Source: Aquirufa lenticrescens
Lineage (GTDB): Bacteria > Bacteroidota > Bacteroidia > Cytophagales > Spirosomataceae
Length of the DNA stretch: 64,000 nucleotides
Direction: 5' to 3'
Assembly: GCF_019916085.1 (NCBI RefSeq)
Contig: NZ_CP049834.1
Span: forward strand, 2,184,501-2,248,500
Shown: positions 33,544 through 41,662 of the stretch, piece by piece
Numbering within the stretch: the stretch's first letter is position 1
How the letters are laid out: each line of letters opens with the position of its first letter
Notes under the pieces: generated by a model
The model's input: only the letters and a program-made list of their open reading frames with translations
Databases searched by the model: none
What the model was told of the DNA's origin: nothing
Position numbers and translations under genes: made by a program

Positions 33544-34410
33544 ATGACCTATTTCTCTCCCACAGACTTGATTATTAATCCGGACGGAAGTTCCTATCAT
33601 TTGAACTTGCGGCCTGATCAAATTCCAGATACCCTTATTTTGGTAGGTGATCCAGAGCGTGTCCCCACTGTTTCTGCCTTTTTTGATGAAGTCATTGAAA
33701 TCGTTCATAAAAGGGAATTTGTGACTCATTTAGGCGTTTTAAAGGGTAAGAGGATTGGTGTGTTATCCAGCGGTATTGGTGCGGATAATGTGGAGATTGT
33801 GATGAATGAATTAGATGCTTTGGTTAATATTGATTTTGAAACACGACTAGTGAAATCTGAAAAAAGATCTTTAAGGCTCATCCGAATCGGTACATCTGGA
33901 AGTATACAAGCTAGTATCCAAGTGGATTCGATTTTGATTTCAGCTGCAGCTATCGGATTTGATAATTTAGCCCAATTCTATGGTTTTGAATCTGCTATGT
34001 CGATATCCGAAGATGTTTTAACCGCTTGGACTAAAGCAATTGATTATCCATTGCCTCTCTATGCAGCCAAAGCTAGTGCTTCTCTTTGCGCGCAATTTGC
34101 GCCTTTAAATGCGTATAATGGCGTTACCTTAACGGCACCAGGATTTTATGCACCGCAAGGACGCACGATAAGAATGCAATCGATAAGACCTGATTTTTTA
34201 GAGAAGGTCGCTGCGGCTAAGTTAGGTGAACAAGAAATAACTAATATCGAAATGGAAACCGCAGCCTATTACGCCTTTGGGGGTGCTATGGGGCACGAAA
34301 TGATTTCATTGAATGCTATTTTAGCAAATCGAATTACAAACGAATTTTCGAAAGATCCGGAGGGACAAATTAGGTCTTTGATCGAGAAAGCTATAGCATT
34401 AATCGCATAA
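33544..34410 (+). CDS. Nucleoside phosphorylase (PNP/UDP family)
   Basis: 288 aa from ATG 33544 (MTYFSPTDLIINPDGSSYHLNL). The phosphorylase fold is clear: ILVGDPERVPTVSAFF, THLGVLKGKRIGVLSSGIGADNVEIVMNEL, RIGTSGSIQ, and the substrate motif IEMETAAYYAFGG. It probably cleaves uridine or another nucleoside with phosphate. A longer frame starting upstream would overlap the divergent promoter region. Its last 20 bases overlap the convergent GNAT gene. Confidence 0.88.
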   Translation: MTYFSPTDLIINPDGSSYHLNLRPDQIPDTLILVGDPERVPTVSAFFDEVIEIVHKREFVTHLGVLKGKRIGVLSSGIGADNVEIVMNELDALVNIDFETRLVKSEKRSLRLIRIGTSGSIQASIQVDSILISAAAIGFDNLAQFYGFESAMSISEDVLTAWTKAIDYPLPLYAAKASASLCAQFAPLNAYNGVTLTAPGFYAPQGRTIRMQSIRPDFLEKVAAAKLGEQEITNIEMETAAYYAFGGAMGHEMISLNAILANRITNEFSKDPEGQIRSLIEKAIALIA

Positions 34411-34867
34411 CGTAATCATCCATCACATAGCCGTTGCCTATGTCTAGGATTATTTCACGGTCTTTGATGAAACCTTTCTTCAGGTAAAATTCTACCGCGG
34501 AGTTATGTTTGTTAACGTTTAAGTAGATAGATGTAAGGCCCATCAATCGAGCTTGATGACTAATCTGTTCAATAATAAAGCTTCCAGCACCTTTTTGTTT
34601 GACGGATGGTCGTAAATAGAGTTTATGCAATTTACCATCAGTCTCTGAGGTCTTTTCGAAAGCACAATAGCCGATCGCCGCACCATCCATTTCTAACAGG
34701 GAGAACAAGTGAATTTGAGAGCTAATTAATTCCGCGTTGTACATCATCGGAATCATGTACAAAGTTTGCTCCTCCGTTAAAATATGACCATAGGTAGGTC
34801 TCCAGGCTTCTTCTGCTATTTCTTGAATAAGGGGAATGTCTTCGAGCGTCGCTTTGCGTAAAATCAT
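34391..34867 (-). CDS. GNAT-family N-acetyltransferase
   Basis: 158 aa from ATG 34867 (MILRKATLEDIPLIQEIAEEAWRPTYG). Motif A is LYLRPSVKQKGAGSFIIEQI, and motif B is IYLNVNKHNSAVEFYLKKGF. The acetyl-CoA loop reads Q-K-G-A-G rather than the usual Q/RxxGxG/A, a mild variant. The C-terminus (GNGYVMDDYVMRLML) resembles diamine/RimI-like small GNATs, and the substrate is unknown. It is divergent from surE across 37 bases and overlaps the nucleoside phosphorylase gene by 20 bases at its end. Confidence 0.86.
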   Translation of the reverse strand: MILRKATLEDIPLIQEIAEEAWRPTYGHILTEEQTLYMIPMMYNAELISSQIHLFSLLEMDGAAIGYCAFEKTSETDGKLHKLYLRPSVKQKGAGSFIIEQISHQARLMGLTSIYLNVNKHNSAVEFYLKKGFIKDREIILDIGNGYVMDDYVMRLML

Positions 34868-34904
34868 AGCCAAAATTTGTAAATTGCAGTCAAAATAGCA
34901 ACAT

Positions 34905-35672
34905 ATGAAGCCACTTATTCTCATCGCAAACGACGATTCGATCTATTCCAAAGGTATCCGCGTTTTAATGGAGATCATGTCCGAAATGGGCGAAGTCGTT
35001 GTGGTGGCTCCAGATACGCATCAATCCGGTATGGGTCATGCGATTACGTTGGGTGAACCGTTGCGCGTGGAGAAGACGAATAATTTTGGAGAGCATATTC
35101 AATCCTATAAATGTTCTGGAACTCCTGCTGATTGCGTGAAGATCGGTAAACACCAAATTCTAAAAGGTCGAAAAATTGATTTAGTCGTTTCGGGTATTAA
35201 TCACGGTTCGAATGCTTCGATTGCGGTATTGTATTCAGGAACCATGTCTGCGGCCATCGAGGCAGCCATGGAAGGCATTCCTGCTATTGGATTCTCTCTT
35301 TGTGATTTTGCTTCAGATGCGGATTTCTCCCACTGCCACGATTATATTATCAAAATTTGTCAACAAGTGCTAGTTCACGGATTACCTAAAGGACTCACAT
35401 TAAATGTAAATTTCCCGGCGCATTCTTCGCTACCATTACAAGGTATAAAAGTGGTAAAGCAAGCTAATGCCATCTTTAGAGAGCGTTTCGAAGAGCGAAA
35501 AGACCCTTACGGAAAGCCTTATTATTGGATGGATGGGGATTTGTACAACGAGGATTTGAACAACAACACCGATCTAGATGCTCTAGCAGAAAATTATGTA
35601 AGCATCGTACCTGTCAAATATGATTTGACCGATTATGATGAGCTAAAGCAAATGCAAAGCTGGGATCTTTAA
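34905..35672 (+). CDS. surE: 5'/3'-nucleotidase SurE
   Basis: 255 aa. The metal-binding start ILIANDDSIYSKGIRVL (Asp10, Asp11), then VVAPDTHQSGMGHAIT, YKCSGTPADCVKIG, VSGINHGSNAS and YSGTMSAAIEAAMEGIPAIGFSL cover the full SurE signature set. It dephosphorylates nucleoside monophosphates. The stop lies 30 bases inside the convergent NUDIX gene. Confidence 0.95.
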   Translation: MKPLILIANDDSIYSKGIRVLMEIMSEMGEVVVVAPDTHQSGMGHAITLGEPLRVEKTNNFGEHIQSYKCSGTPADCVKIGKHQILKGRKIDLVVSGINHGSNASIAVLYSGTMSAAIEAAMEGIPAIGFSLCDFASDADFSHCHDYIIKICQQVLVHGLPKGLTLNVNFPAHSSLPLQGIKVVKQANAIFRERFEERKDPYGKPYYWMDGDLYNEDLNNNTDLDALAENYVSIVPVKYDLTDYDELKQMQSWDL

Positions 35673-36197
35673 GAGCGTCAATACACTTAGTGCATCAGTA
35701 ATCTGTCCATTTTGAGCCATTTCGATCGCTTCTTTCAAAGGAAGTTTTCGAATTTTTAATTGTTCGGTTTCTTCTGGGCAGGCTTGGTGTTGGCTGAGGT
35801 TTTGGGCCAAATACATCACCGCTTTCTCATCACTCACCGAATTCGAAAGGTACACCTCCCCTAGTTCTGTCCATTCCGTTGCGATTAGTCCTGTTTCTTC
35901 CAATAATTCGCGTTTAGCAGCGGCTAAAGTGGATTCGCCGGATTCAATGGAACAACCACCCTCTGGAACCTCCCAAGAATAGGCATTCAAAGTATAGCGG
36001 TATTGACCAACTAAATAAGTGAAACCCGCTGAGTCGATAGCCACAATAGAAATAGCCGTATTTTTAAAATGGACTTTTCCATAAATTCCGGGATTACCGG
36101 CTGGATTCAAGACTTCATGGTGTTCCACTCGAATCCAAGCATTCTCGTAGGCTGTTTCTTGATTTAGTGTTTTCCAAGGATTGTTTTCCGTTTCCAT
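35643..36197 (-). CDS. NUDIX hydrolase (ADP-ribose-pyrophosphatase-like)
   Basis: 184 aa. The NUDIX box is visible around GESTLAAAKRELLEETGL (REL-x-EE-x-G), with EVPEGGCSIES just before. Counting from the second Gly to the first Glu gives one residue more than the GX5E consensus. The preceding strands (YTLNAYSWEVPEGG) match NDP-sugar or ADP-ribose hydrolases. The 3' end overlaps surE by 30 bases, and the start is only 26 bases from the divergent cation transporter ATG. Confidence 0.87.
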   Translation of the reverse strand: METENNPWKTLNQETAYENAWIRVEHHEVLNPAGNPGIYGKVHFKNTAISIVAIDSAGFTYLVGQYRYTLNAYSWEVPEGGCSIESGESTLAAAKRELLEETGLIATEWTELGEVYLSNSVSDEKAVMYLAQNLSQHQACPEETEQLKIRKLPLKEAIEMAQNGQITDALSVLTLLKIPALHLL

Positions 36198-36210
36198 CCG
36201 GTAAAAATAC

Positions 36211-36218
36211 TATCTTTG
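36211..36218 (+). promoter_or_regulatory. -7 element TATCTTTG five bases before the CDF transporter ATG
   Basis: A perfect TAnnTTTG at 36211-36218, with the ATG at 36224. The predicted transcription start falls at about the ATG, so the mRNA is probably leaderless. A TATTTTTA element for the divergent NUDIX gene lies in the same 26-base spacer. Confidence 0.5.
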
Positions 36219-36223
36219 TCTTA

Positions 36224-37210
36224 ATGAAACAGCGGCTTGTCCTTCTTTCTTTTGTCGTTTCGGTGCTCATCATGGCCGCGAAGTTTGCCGTCTACTATGC
36301 GAGTGGATCCACGACTTTATTAACAGATGCGTTAGAGTCGATTATCAATGTAGTTGCCGCGTGTTTTGCCTACTATTCGATCTATTTAGCGTCCTTACCA
36401 AAGGACTTGAACCATCCCTATGGTCATGGAAAAATTGAATTTTTTGCCTCCGGATTAGAGGGGGTACTTATTCTTTTAGCCGCTGCTTATATTTTCCTTC
36501 ACGCTTCACAGCATTTGTATACCTCGCCTGAGCTAAAGAGTTTGGATGTAGGTATGGCCGTTTCTTTCATTTCTGCAGGGGTAAATGGCTTAATGGGTTA
36601 TTTTTTAGTCCAAAAAGGCCGCTCCTCCCATTCTCCTGCCCTGATCGCAGATGGTAAACACCTGCGTCTAGATGCCTATAATGGAATTTTAGTCGTTGCT
36701 GCTTTGGCGCTTACTTATTTTACCCACTGGTTTTGGGTGGATTCAGTGGCATCCTTTTTATTCGCTGGCTTTATGTGCTGGCAAGGCGTTCATTTGATTC
36801 GAGAGTCTGTGGCTGCCTTAATGGACGAAACAAACCCTGCCTTATTTCAAAAGGTGACTGACTGGGTGGTAGCAAACAAAAAAGAAGAATGGATTGATTT
36901 ACACAATTTGCGCGTGCAACAATATGGCGGAGATTTGCACATCGATTGCCACTTAACTTTGCCTCGTTATTGGGATTTAAATAGAACACACGAGGAAATA
37001 CACGCCTTTGAAGAAATGTTAGGCGAATTACAAGCAACCCACGTGGAGATATTCGTCCACGCGGATCCTTGTTTAGATGAGTGTTGTAGTCATTGTACTA
37101 TCGCCGATTGTGCAATAAGAAAAGCTCCATTTTCGAAGAAAATAGAGTGGAATCAGATGAATTTGGCCTTAAACCAAAAACACTTTAACGAAAAATTAGC
37201 TGGTTCTTAA
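36224..37210 (+). CDS. Cation diffusion facilitator (CDF) family metal transporter
   Basis: 328 aa from ATG 36224 (MKQRLVLLSFVVSVLIMAAKF). Several helices carry the metal site motifs: LLTDALESIINV (in place of the common SxxxDxxxD) and HPYGHGKIEF. A second motif pair is SPALIADGKHLRLDAYN. The cytoplasmic domain carries HIDCHLTLPRYWDLNRTHEEIH and ends in a Cys/His-rich tail (HADPCLDECCSHCTIADCAIR), which may bind zinc. It probably exports Zn, Fe or Mn. It shares a 4-base 3' overlap with the convergent SDR gene. Confidence 0.87.
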   Translation: MKQRLVLLSFVVSVLIMAAKFAVYYASGSTTLLTDALESIINVVAACFAYYSIYLASLPKDLNHPYGHGKIEFFASGLEGVLILLAAAYIFLHASQHLYTSPELKSLDVGMAVSFISAGVNGLMGYFLVQKGRSSHSPALIADGKHLRLDAYNGILVVAALALTYFTHWFWVDSVASFLFAGFMCWQGVHLIRESVAALMDETNPALFQKVTDWVVANKKEEWIDLHNLRVQQYGGDLHIDCHLTLPRYWDLNRTHEEIHAFEEMLGELQATHVEIFVHADPCLDECCSHCTIADCAIRKAPFSKKIEWNQMNLALNQKHFNEKLAGS

Positions 37211-37905
37211 CTCGTTCTTAGGGACCCGATTCCTCCGTCTACCCCAATAATTTGTCCTGTAATCCACGAGTTAGCTGGATTTAACAAGAATGTCGCTAGA
37301 TTAGCTACGTCTTCTGATTGTCCCACGCGTCCTAAAGGATGTCTTTTTCCGCCTGCTTCGATTTTCTCCGGAGAATTTAATAGAGCTCCAGCTAATGGAG
37401 TTTGTGTTAAAGAAGGTGCAATGGCATTCACTCTAATTTTGTTAGCCGCTAGTTCTGCTGCTAAAGAACGTGTTAAACCCTCAATAGCTCCTTTAGCGCT
37501 CGCAATCGAAGCGTGAAAGCCCATGCCTGTTTGAACGGCCACGGTACTGAAAAGGACAATCGATGAAGTGGTAGACTGTTTTAATGCCGGTAAGAGCGCT
37601 TGAATTACACGAACCGCACCTAACACGTTGATCTGAAAGTCTTTCTCAAAATCTGCCGAAGTCAAGCGATGAAAGGGCTTTAAATTAATGCTTCCTGGAC
37701 AATAGGCGATTCCGTCTACAGGTCCGGTGATGGCAGCAATGGCTGAATCATCAGCTCCTAAGGCATCCCAAGTATAATTTTCTACTCCATTGATTGAAGA
37801 TGGATTTCTAGAGAAGTTAATCACCTCGTGGCCAGCGGTAAGCAAAGCGGTAGCAATGGACTCACCAATTCCTTGGCTAGCCCCAACAATAATGTATTTC
37901 CCCAT
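37207..37905 (-). CDS. SDR-family protein lacking the catalytic tyrosine
   Basis: 232 aa. The Rossmann motif is GASQGIGESIATALL, and the sequence GFHASIASAKGAIEGLTRSLAAELA sits where classical SDRs have YxxxK. The Lys is kept but the Tyr position is Ile. The NNAG motif is also altered (AYCPGSINLKPF). The end IAPSLTQTPLAGALL...GQIIGVDGGIGSL is normal. The enzyme may use a different residue, or act as a binding protein. It starts 3 bases after folE ends, in a possible queD-folE-SDR operon. Confidence 0.85.
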   Translation of the reverse strand: MGKYIIVGASQGIGESIATALLTAGHEVINFSRNPSSINGVENYTWDALGADDSAIAAITGPVDGIAYCPGSINLKPFHRLTSADFEKDFQINVLGAVRVIQALLPALKQSTTSSIVLFSTVAVQTGMGFHASIASAKGAIEGLTRSLAAELAANKIRVNAIAPSLTQTPLAGALLNSPEKIEAGGKRHPLGRVGQSEDVANLATFLLNPANSWITGQIIGVDGGIGSLRTS

Positions 37906-37908
37906 AAT

Positions 37909-38610
37909 TTAGGCTTGAATAGATTGTAAGAATTCTCTTCTGGTATTGTCCTCTTGGAATTTACCACCATAGTAGGAAGTAATGGTAGAGGTTGCCTCGT
38001 CTTTTACTCCTCTAGAGGAGACACATAAGTGTTTTGCATCAATAAAAACAGCTACGTGATCTGTTTTCAAGACTCTCTGAAGATGCTTCGCAATTTGCAT
38101 CGTTAGACGTTCTTGAACCTGCGGTCTTTTGGCATAAAACTGTACAATGCGATTCAATTTCGAAAGGCCAATCACTTGTCCAGAAGAAATATACGCGATG
38201 TGCGTCTTACCCATGATAGGTACGAAATGATGCTCACAATTAGAATAGAACGAAATGTTCTTTTCGATCAGCATTTCATTGTACTGGTACTTGTTCTCAA
38301 ACAAGGCTACTTTAGGCTCATTAGCAGGATTCAACCCACTAAAGATTTCCTCTATGTACATTTTAGCTACTCTCTTAGGAGTGCCACGTAATGAATCATC
38401 TGTCAAATCTAACCCTAAGGTTAACATGATTTCACGGAAATGCGATTCAATGATGGCTATTTTCTCCGAATCAGAAAGATCAAAAGCATCCTCCCTCATC
38501 GGTGTTTCGATAGAGGTGGCTACATGATTATCTCCAATTTCCTCGTCAGTTAACAAGAAACGGTCGGTATCAATTAGCAGGGAATTCAACGAAATTTCTT
38601 TCTGTTTCAT
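37909..38610 (-). CDS. folE: GTP cyclohydrolase I FolE
   Basis: 233 aa. An N-terminal extension of about 50 residues is followed by the conserved domain: DSLRGTPKRVAKMYIEEIFSG, FYSNCEHHFVPIMGKTHIAYI (zinc Cys and active-site His), GLSKLNRIVQFYAKRPQVQERLT, and CVSSRGVKDEAT (second zinc Cys). It makes 7,8-dihydroneopterin triphosphate from GTP for folate, and for queuosine together with QueD. The 5' end overlaps queD by 41 bases. Confidence 0.96.
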   Translation of the reverse strand: MKQKEISLNSLLIDTDRFLLTDEEIGDNHVATSIETPMREDAFDLSDSEKIAIIESHFREIMLTLGLDLTDDSLRGTPKRVAKMYIEEIFSGLNPANEPKVALFENKYQYNEMLIEKNISFYSNCEHHFVPIMGKTHIAYISSGQVIGLSKLNRIVQFYAKRPQVQERLTMQIAKHLQRVLKTDHVAVFIDAKHLCVSSRGVKDEATSTITSYYGGKFQEDNTRREFLQSIQA

Positions 38611-38992
38611 ACAATCTGATTTTTAAATCTAATTTAGAAGGGAGTTTAGCCCTCAGTTTATTATAAATCACCATGACGATGTTTTCGGCGGAAGGATTCA
38701 AATTAGCGAACTCAGGTACGTCTAAATTTAAATTCTTATGATCGAATTTTTTGCAAACCTCTGTTTGGGCTAAATCCGATAAAAACTTCGTATCAATGAC
38801 ATAACCCGTTTCCGGGTCAATTGTTCCGGTTACCTGTATAATAATTTCATAATTATGTCCATGGTAGTTCGGATTGTTACATAAACCGAAAATTTCTTTG
38901 TTTTTCTCTGCTGTCCAAAGTGGATTATGCAAACGATGTGCAGCATTGAAATGTTCTTTTCGGAATACGGTAACGCGTGGGGCTTCAGTCAT
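38570..38992 (-). CDS. queD: 6-carboxy-5,6,7,8-tetrahydropterin synthase (QueD/PTPS)
   Basis: 140 aa. Zinc-binding histidines are visible in FNAAHRLHN and YHGHNYEI, and the catalytic Cys in FGLCNNPNYHGH. KFDHKNLNLDVPEFANLNPSAENIV and LRLYETERNFVEF-type ending segments complete the family pattern. It converts dihydroneopterin triphosphate, the FolE product, in the queuosine route, so the folE overlap makes functional sense. A 6-pyruvoyltetrahydropterin synthase role is the alternative. Confidence 0.92.
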   Translation of the reverse strand: MTEAPRVTVFRKEHFNAAHRLHNPLWTAEKNKEIFGLCNNPNYHGHNYEIIIQVTGTIDPETGYVIDTKFLSDLAQTEVCKKFDHKNLNLDVPEFANLNPSAENIVMVIYNKLRAKLPSKLDLKIRLYETERNFVEFPAN

Positions 38993-39072
38993 TTTTTCTA
39001 AATTCTTATAAATTTAAAGTATTTTCCTTAAATTTCATCTTTATAACACCTATTAGACCTATCATTAACAAA

Positions 39073-40425
39073 ATGAAAAGAAGGAAGTTTATTTCCGATT
39101 CCTTAGTATATACCTCTGGTACCGCTTTATTTCCCACTTTCCTACGACAGTTACCTGAAGAACAAACAAAAGTGCGTTTAGGTTTTATTGGCGTCGGATT
39201 AAGAGGCCAAAATCACCTCGAAATGGCCATGTATCGACCAGATGTTGAGGTGGTAGCTATTTGTGATATCGATCCTAAAGCCATTGACATCGCTTTAAAG
39301 ATGGTTTCCGACAAAGGACGCCCCGCTCCTGCTGTCTATGGAAAGACAGAAAAAGATTTTGAAAACTTAGCCAAGCGTACAGATATCGATGGTGTGGTGA
39401 TTGCGACTCCTTGGGAGTGGCACGTTCCTATGGCCTTAGAAGTGATGAAGCAAGGCAAATACGCGGGCGTAGAAGTATCTGCGACTGTAACCTTGAAAGA
39501 ATCGTGGGATCTCGTGAATATGTACGAGAAAACGGGTTCTCATTGCATGATTTTGGAGAATGTGTGTTACCGTCGGGATGTTCTCGCGACGTTGAATATG
39601 GCTCGCCAAGGGATGTTTGGAACCTTAAATCACGTACAATGTGGTTACCAACACGATTTACGTGAAGTGAAATTCAATGATGGAAAGCAAGCCTATGGTG
39701 GCGGTGTGGAGTTTGGGGAGAAAGGTTTTTCGGAGGCCAAATGGCGTACCCAGCATTCTGTCGACAGAAATGGTGATTTGTATCCGACGCACGGTTTAGG
39801 ACCGGTGGCTGAGATGTTGAATATTAACCGTGGAAATCAGTTTGCCTATTTAACAGCGATGGCCACTCCTGCTTTGGGATTACATAAGTACATCGTTGAA
39901 AAAGGAGGCGCGGATCATCCGAATGCGAAAGTGGATTTCAAATGTGGCGATATTGTCCAAACAATGATTAAATGTGTCAATGGGGAAACTATTCTCATTA
40001 CACATGATACCAATTCTCCACGTCCTTATTCTTTAGGTTTCCGAGTTCAAGGAACGAAAGGTTTATGGATGGAAGATAATAAATCGATCTATTTAGAGGG
40101 TGTTTCTCCAAAAGCGCATCGCTGGGAAGAGGCAAAGCCTTATTTAGAGAAATACGATCACCCCTTATGGAAAGCGCACGCAGCTGATGCGGAGAATGCA
40201 GGCCACGGTGGTATCGATTATTTTGTGTTAAGAGCCTTTATCGAGGCAATTAAGGCGAAAGTAGCTCCACCAATCGACGTATATGATGCGGCGGCTTGGT
40301 CTGCCATTGCGCCACTTTCTGAGGAGTCCATTAAGAAAGGCTCCGCTCCTATCCAAATACCTGATTTTACACGTGGTAAATGGAAAAAAAATCAACCTAT
40401 TTTTGCTTTAAACGATCAATACTAA
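39073..40425 (+). CDS. Exported Gfo/Idh/MocA-fold protein, GH109-like (NAD-dependent glycosidase family)
   Basis: 450 aa from ATG 39073. The start MKRRKFISDSLVYTSGTA contains a Tat-like RRKF motif, so export with a bound cofactor is likely. A Rossmann domain follows (LGFIGVGLRGQNHLEMAM...VVAICDIDPKAI), then WEWHVPMALEVMKQGKYAGVEVS. The stretches ENVCYRRDVLATLNMARQG, GYQHDLREVKF, RNGDLYPTHGLGPVAEMLNINRGN and GHGGIDYFVLRAFIEAIK match my memory of glycoside hydrolase family 109 (alpha-N-acetylgalactosaminidase using NAD). The sugar transporter gene starts 4 bases downstream, which fits a catabolic pair. A plain oxidoreductase is the alternative. Confidence 0.78.
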   Translation: MKRRKFISDSLVYTSGTALFPTFLRQLPEEQTKVRLGFIGVGLRGQNHLEMAMYRPDVEVVAICDIDPKAIDIALKMVSDKGRPAPAVYGKTEKDFENLAKRTDIDGVVIATPWEWHVPMALEVMKQGKYAGVEVSATVTLKESWDLVNMYEKTGSHCMILENVCYRRDVLATLNMARQGMFGTLNHVQCGYQHDLREVKFNDGKQAYGGGVEFGEKGFSEAKWRTQHSVDRNGDLYPTHGLGPVAEMLNINRGNQFAYLTAMATPALGLHKYIVEKGGADHPNAKVDFKCGDIVQTMIKCVNGETILITHDTNSPRPYSLGFRVQGTKGLWMEDNKSIYLEGVSPKAHRWEEAKPYLEKYDHPLWKAHAADAENAGHGGIDYFVLRAFIEAIKAKVAPPIDVYDAAAWSAIAPLSEESIKKGSAPIQIPDFTRGKWKKNQPIFALNDQY

Positions 40426-40429
40426 ACCT

Positions 40430-41632
40430 ATGAACCAATCTAAAAACGTAAACGGACCTCTATTAATAATCGGTATTCTCTTCTTTGTCTTTGGTTTTGT
40501 GACCTGGGTTAATTCGGTTTTAATTGCCTTCTTTAAGGATGCTTTTCAGTTAAATAACTTCGACTCGCTCTTGGTTACCTTCGCTTTCTTTATCTCTTAT
40601 TTCGTGATGGCGATTCCGTCTTCCTGGGTTTTAGCAAAAACAGGTTTTAAAAAAGGGATGTCGCTTGGATTATTAGCCATGGCTGTGGGAACCTTATTAT
40701 TTATTCCAGCCGCTCAAATGGCCAATTATCCGATGTTCTTGTTCGGTTTATTCGTGATAGGAACTGGGCTTGCACTCTTGCAGACGGCTTCAAACCCTTA
40801 CGTAACAATTCTAGGACCTGCAGAATCTGCTGCTCAAAGAATCTCAGTTATGGGGATTTGCAATAAGGTGGCGGGTATTTTGAGTCAGTTCATTTTTGGT
40901 GGATTGTTTCTTTCAAGCGCTGTGGGTGGATCTGAAAAATTAGCGATTGTGATTATGCCTTATGGTATAATGACCGCGGTTTTAGTAGTGTTAGCGGTTT
41001 GGGTGTGGTTCTCCTCTTTGCCTGAGGTGGAAGCGGAGGAATCTGTGGTGGAAGCCGGAAATGCAAAGTCAAGTGTTTGGGCCTACCCTAGTCTAGTTTT
41101 AGGCTTGGTAGCTTTCTTTTTATATGTAGGTGTTGAAGTGATTGCTGGTGATACGATTATTAATTACGGAGTTTCTCAAGGATTTAGTCAGGATGTTGCC
41201 AAAAGCTTCACGACCTATACTTTATATGGAATGTTAGCGGGCTATGTAATAGGTATCTTCTTTATTCCCAAATACTTAAGTCAACAAAAGGCTCTAAACT
41301 ATTCCGCTATTTTAGGGGTATTGTTCTCAATAGGTGCTTTAACTCTTTCAGGTTTTATGTCTGTTTTGTGTTTAGCTCTTTTAGGCCTAGCGAACGCATT
41401 AATGTGGCCAGCTTTGTGGCCTTTAGCCATCAATGGTCTAGGTAAATTCACAAAAATAGGGTCAGCTTTAATCATCATGATGATTTCTGGAGGAGCTTTG
41501 ATGCCATTATTGTATGGAAAGATCGCAGATCAAATCGGTAATACGCAGACAGCCTACGTTATATTGATTCCTTGCTATATTTTTATCTATTATTACGCAA
41601 CAATTGGGCATAAAAAGAGTTCTTGGAAGTAG
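40430..41632 (+). CDS. Sugar MFS transporter (FucP/glucose-galactose type)
   Basis: 400 aa with about twelve membrane helices. The N-terminal VFGFVTWVNSVLIAFFKDAFQLN and IGTGLALLQTASNPYVTILGP match the FucP/GluP family of proton-sugar symporters. The fifth-helix region with GICNKVAGILSQFIFGG is also typical. Co-transcription with the GH109-like gene suggests it imports the released sugar (N-acetylgalactosamine or similar; inference). Confidence 0.88.
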   Translation: MNQSKNVNGPLLIIGILFFVFGFVTWVNSVLIAFFKDAFQLNNFDSLLVTFAFFISYFVMAIPSSWVLAKTGFKKGMSLGLLAMAVGTLLFIPAAQMANYPMFLFGLFVIGTGLALLQTASNPYVTILGPAESAAQRISVMGICNKVAGILSQFIFGGLFLSSAVGGSEKLAIVIMPYGIMTAVLVVLAVWVWFSSLPEVEAEESVVEAGNAKSSVWAYPSLVLGLVAFFLYVGVEVIAGDTIINYGVSQGFSQDVAKSFTTYTLYGMLAGYVIGIFFIPKYLSQQKALNYSAILGVLFSIGALTLSGFMSVLCLALLGLANALMWPALWPLAINGLGKFTKIGSALIIMMISGGALMPLLYGKIADQIGNTQTAYVILIPCYIFIYYYATIGHKKSSWK

Positions 41633-41639
41633 AATTGCC

Positions 41640-41647
41640 TATTTTTG
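41640..41647 (+). promoter_or_regulatory. -7 element TATTTTTG of ispG
   Basis: A perfect TAnnTTTG overlapping the first bases after the MFS gene stop (41632). ATG is at 41663, so the leader would be about 10 bases. No TTG at ideal spacing is found. Confidence 0.45.
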
Positions 41648-41662
41648 CGTTTTGATCCTGTT

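Noticed and set aside
41645-41662. TTG start for ispG
   Set aside because: The TTG is part of TATTTTTG, the -7 promoter element; the ATG at 41663 is downstream of the predicted transcription start.
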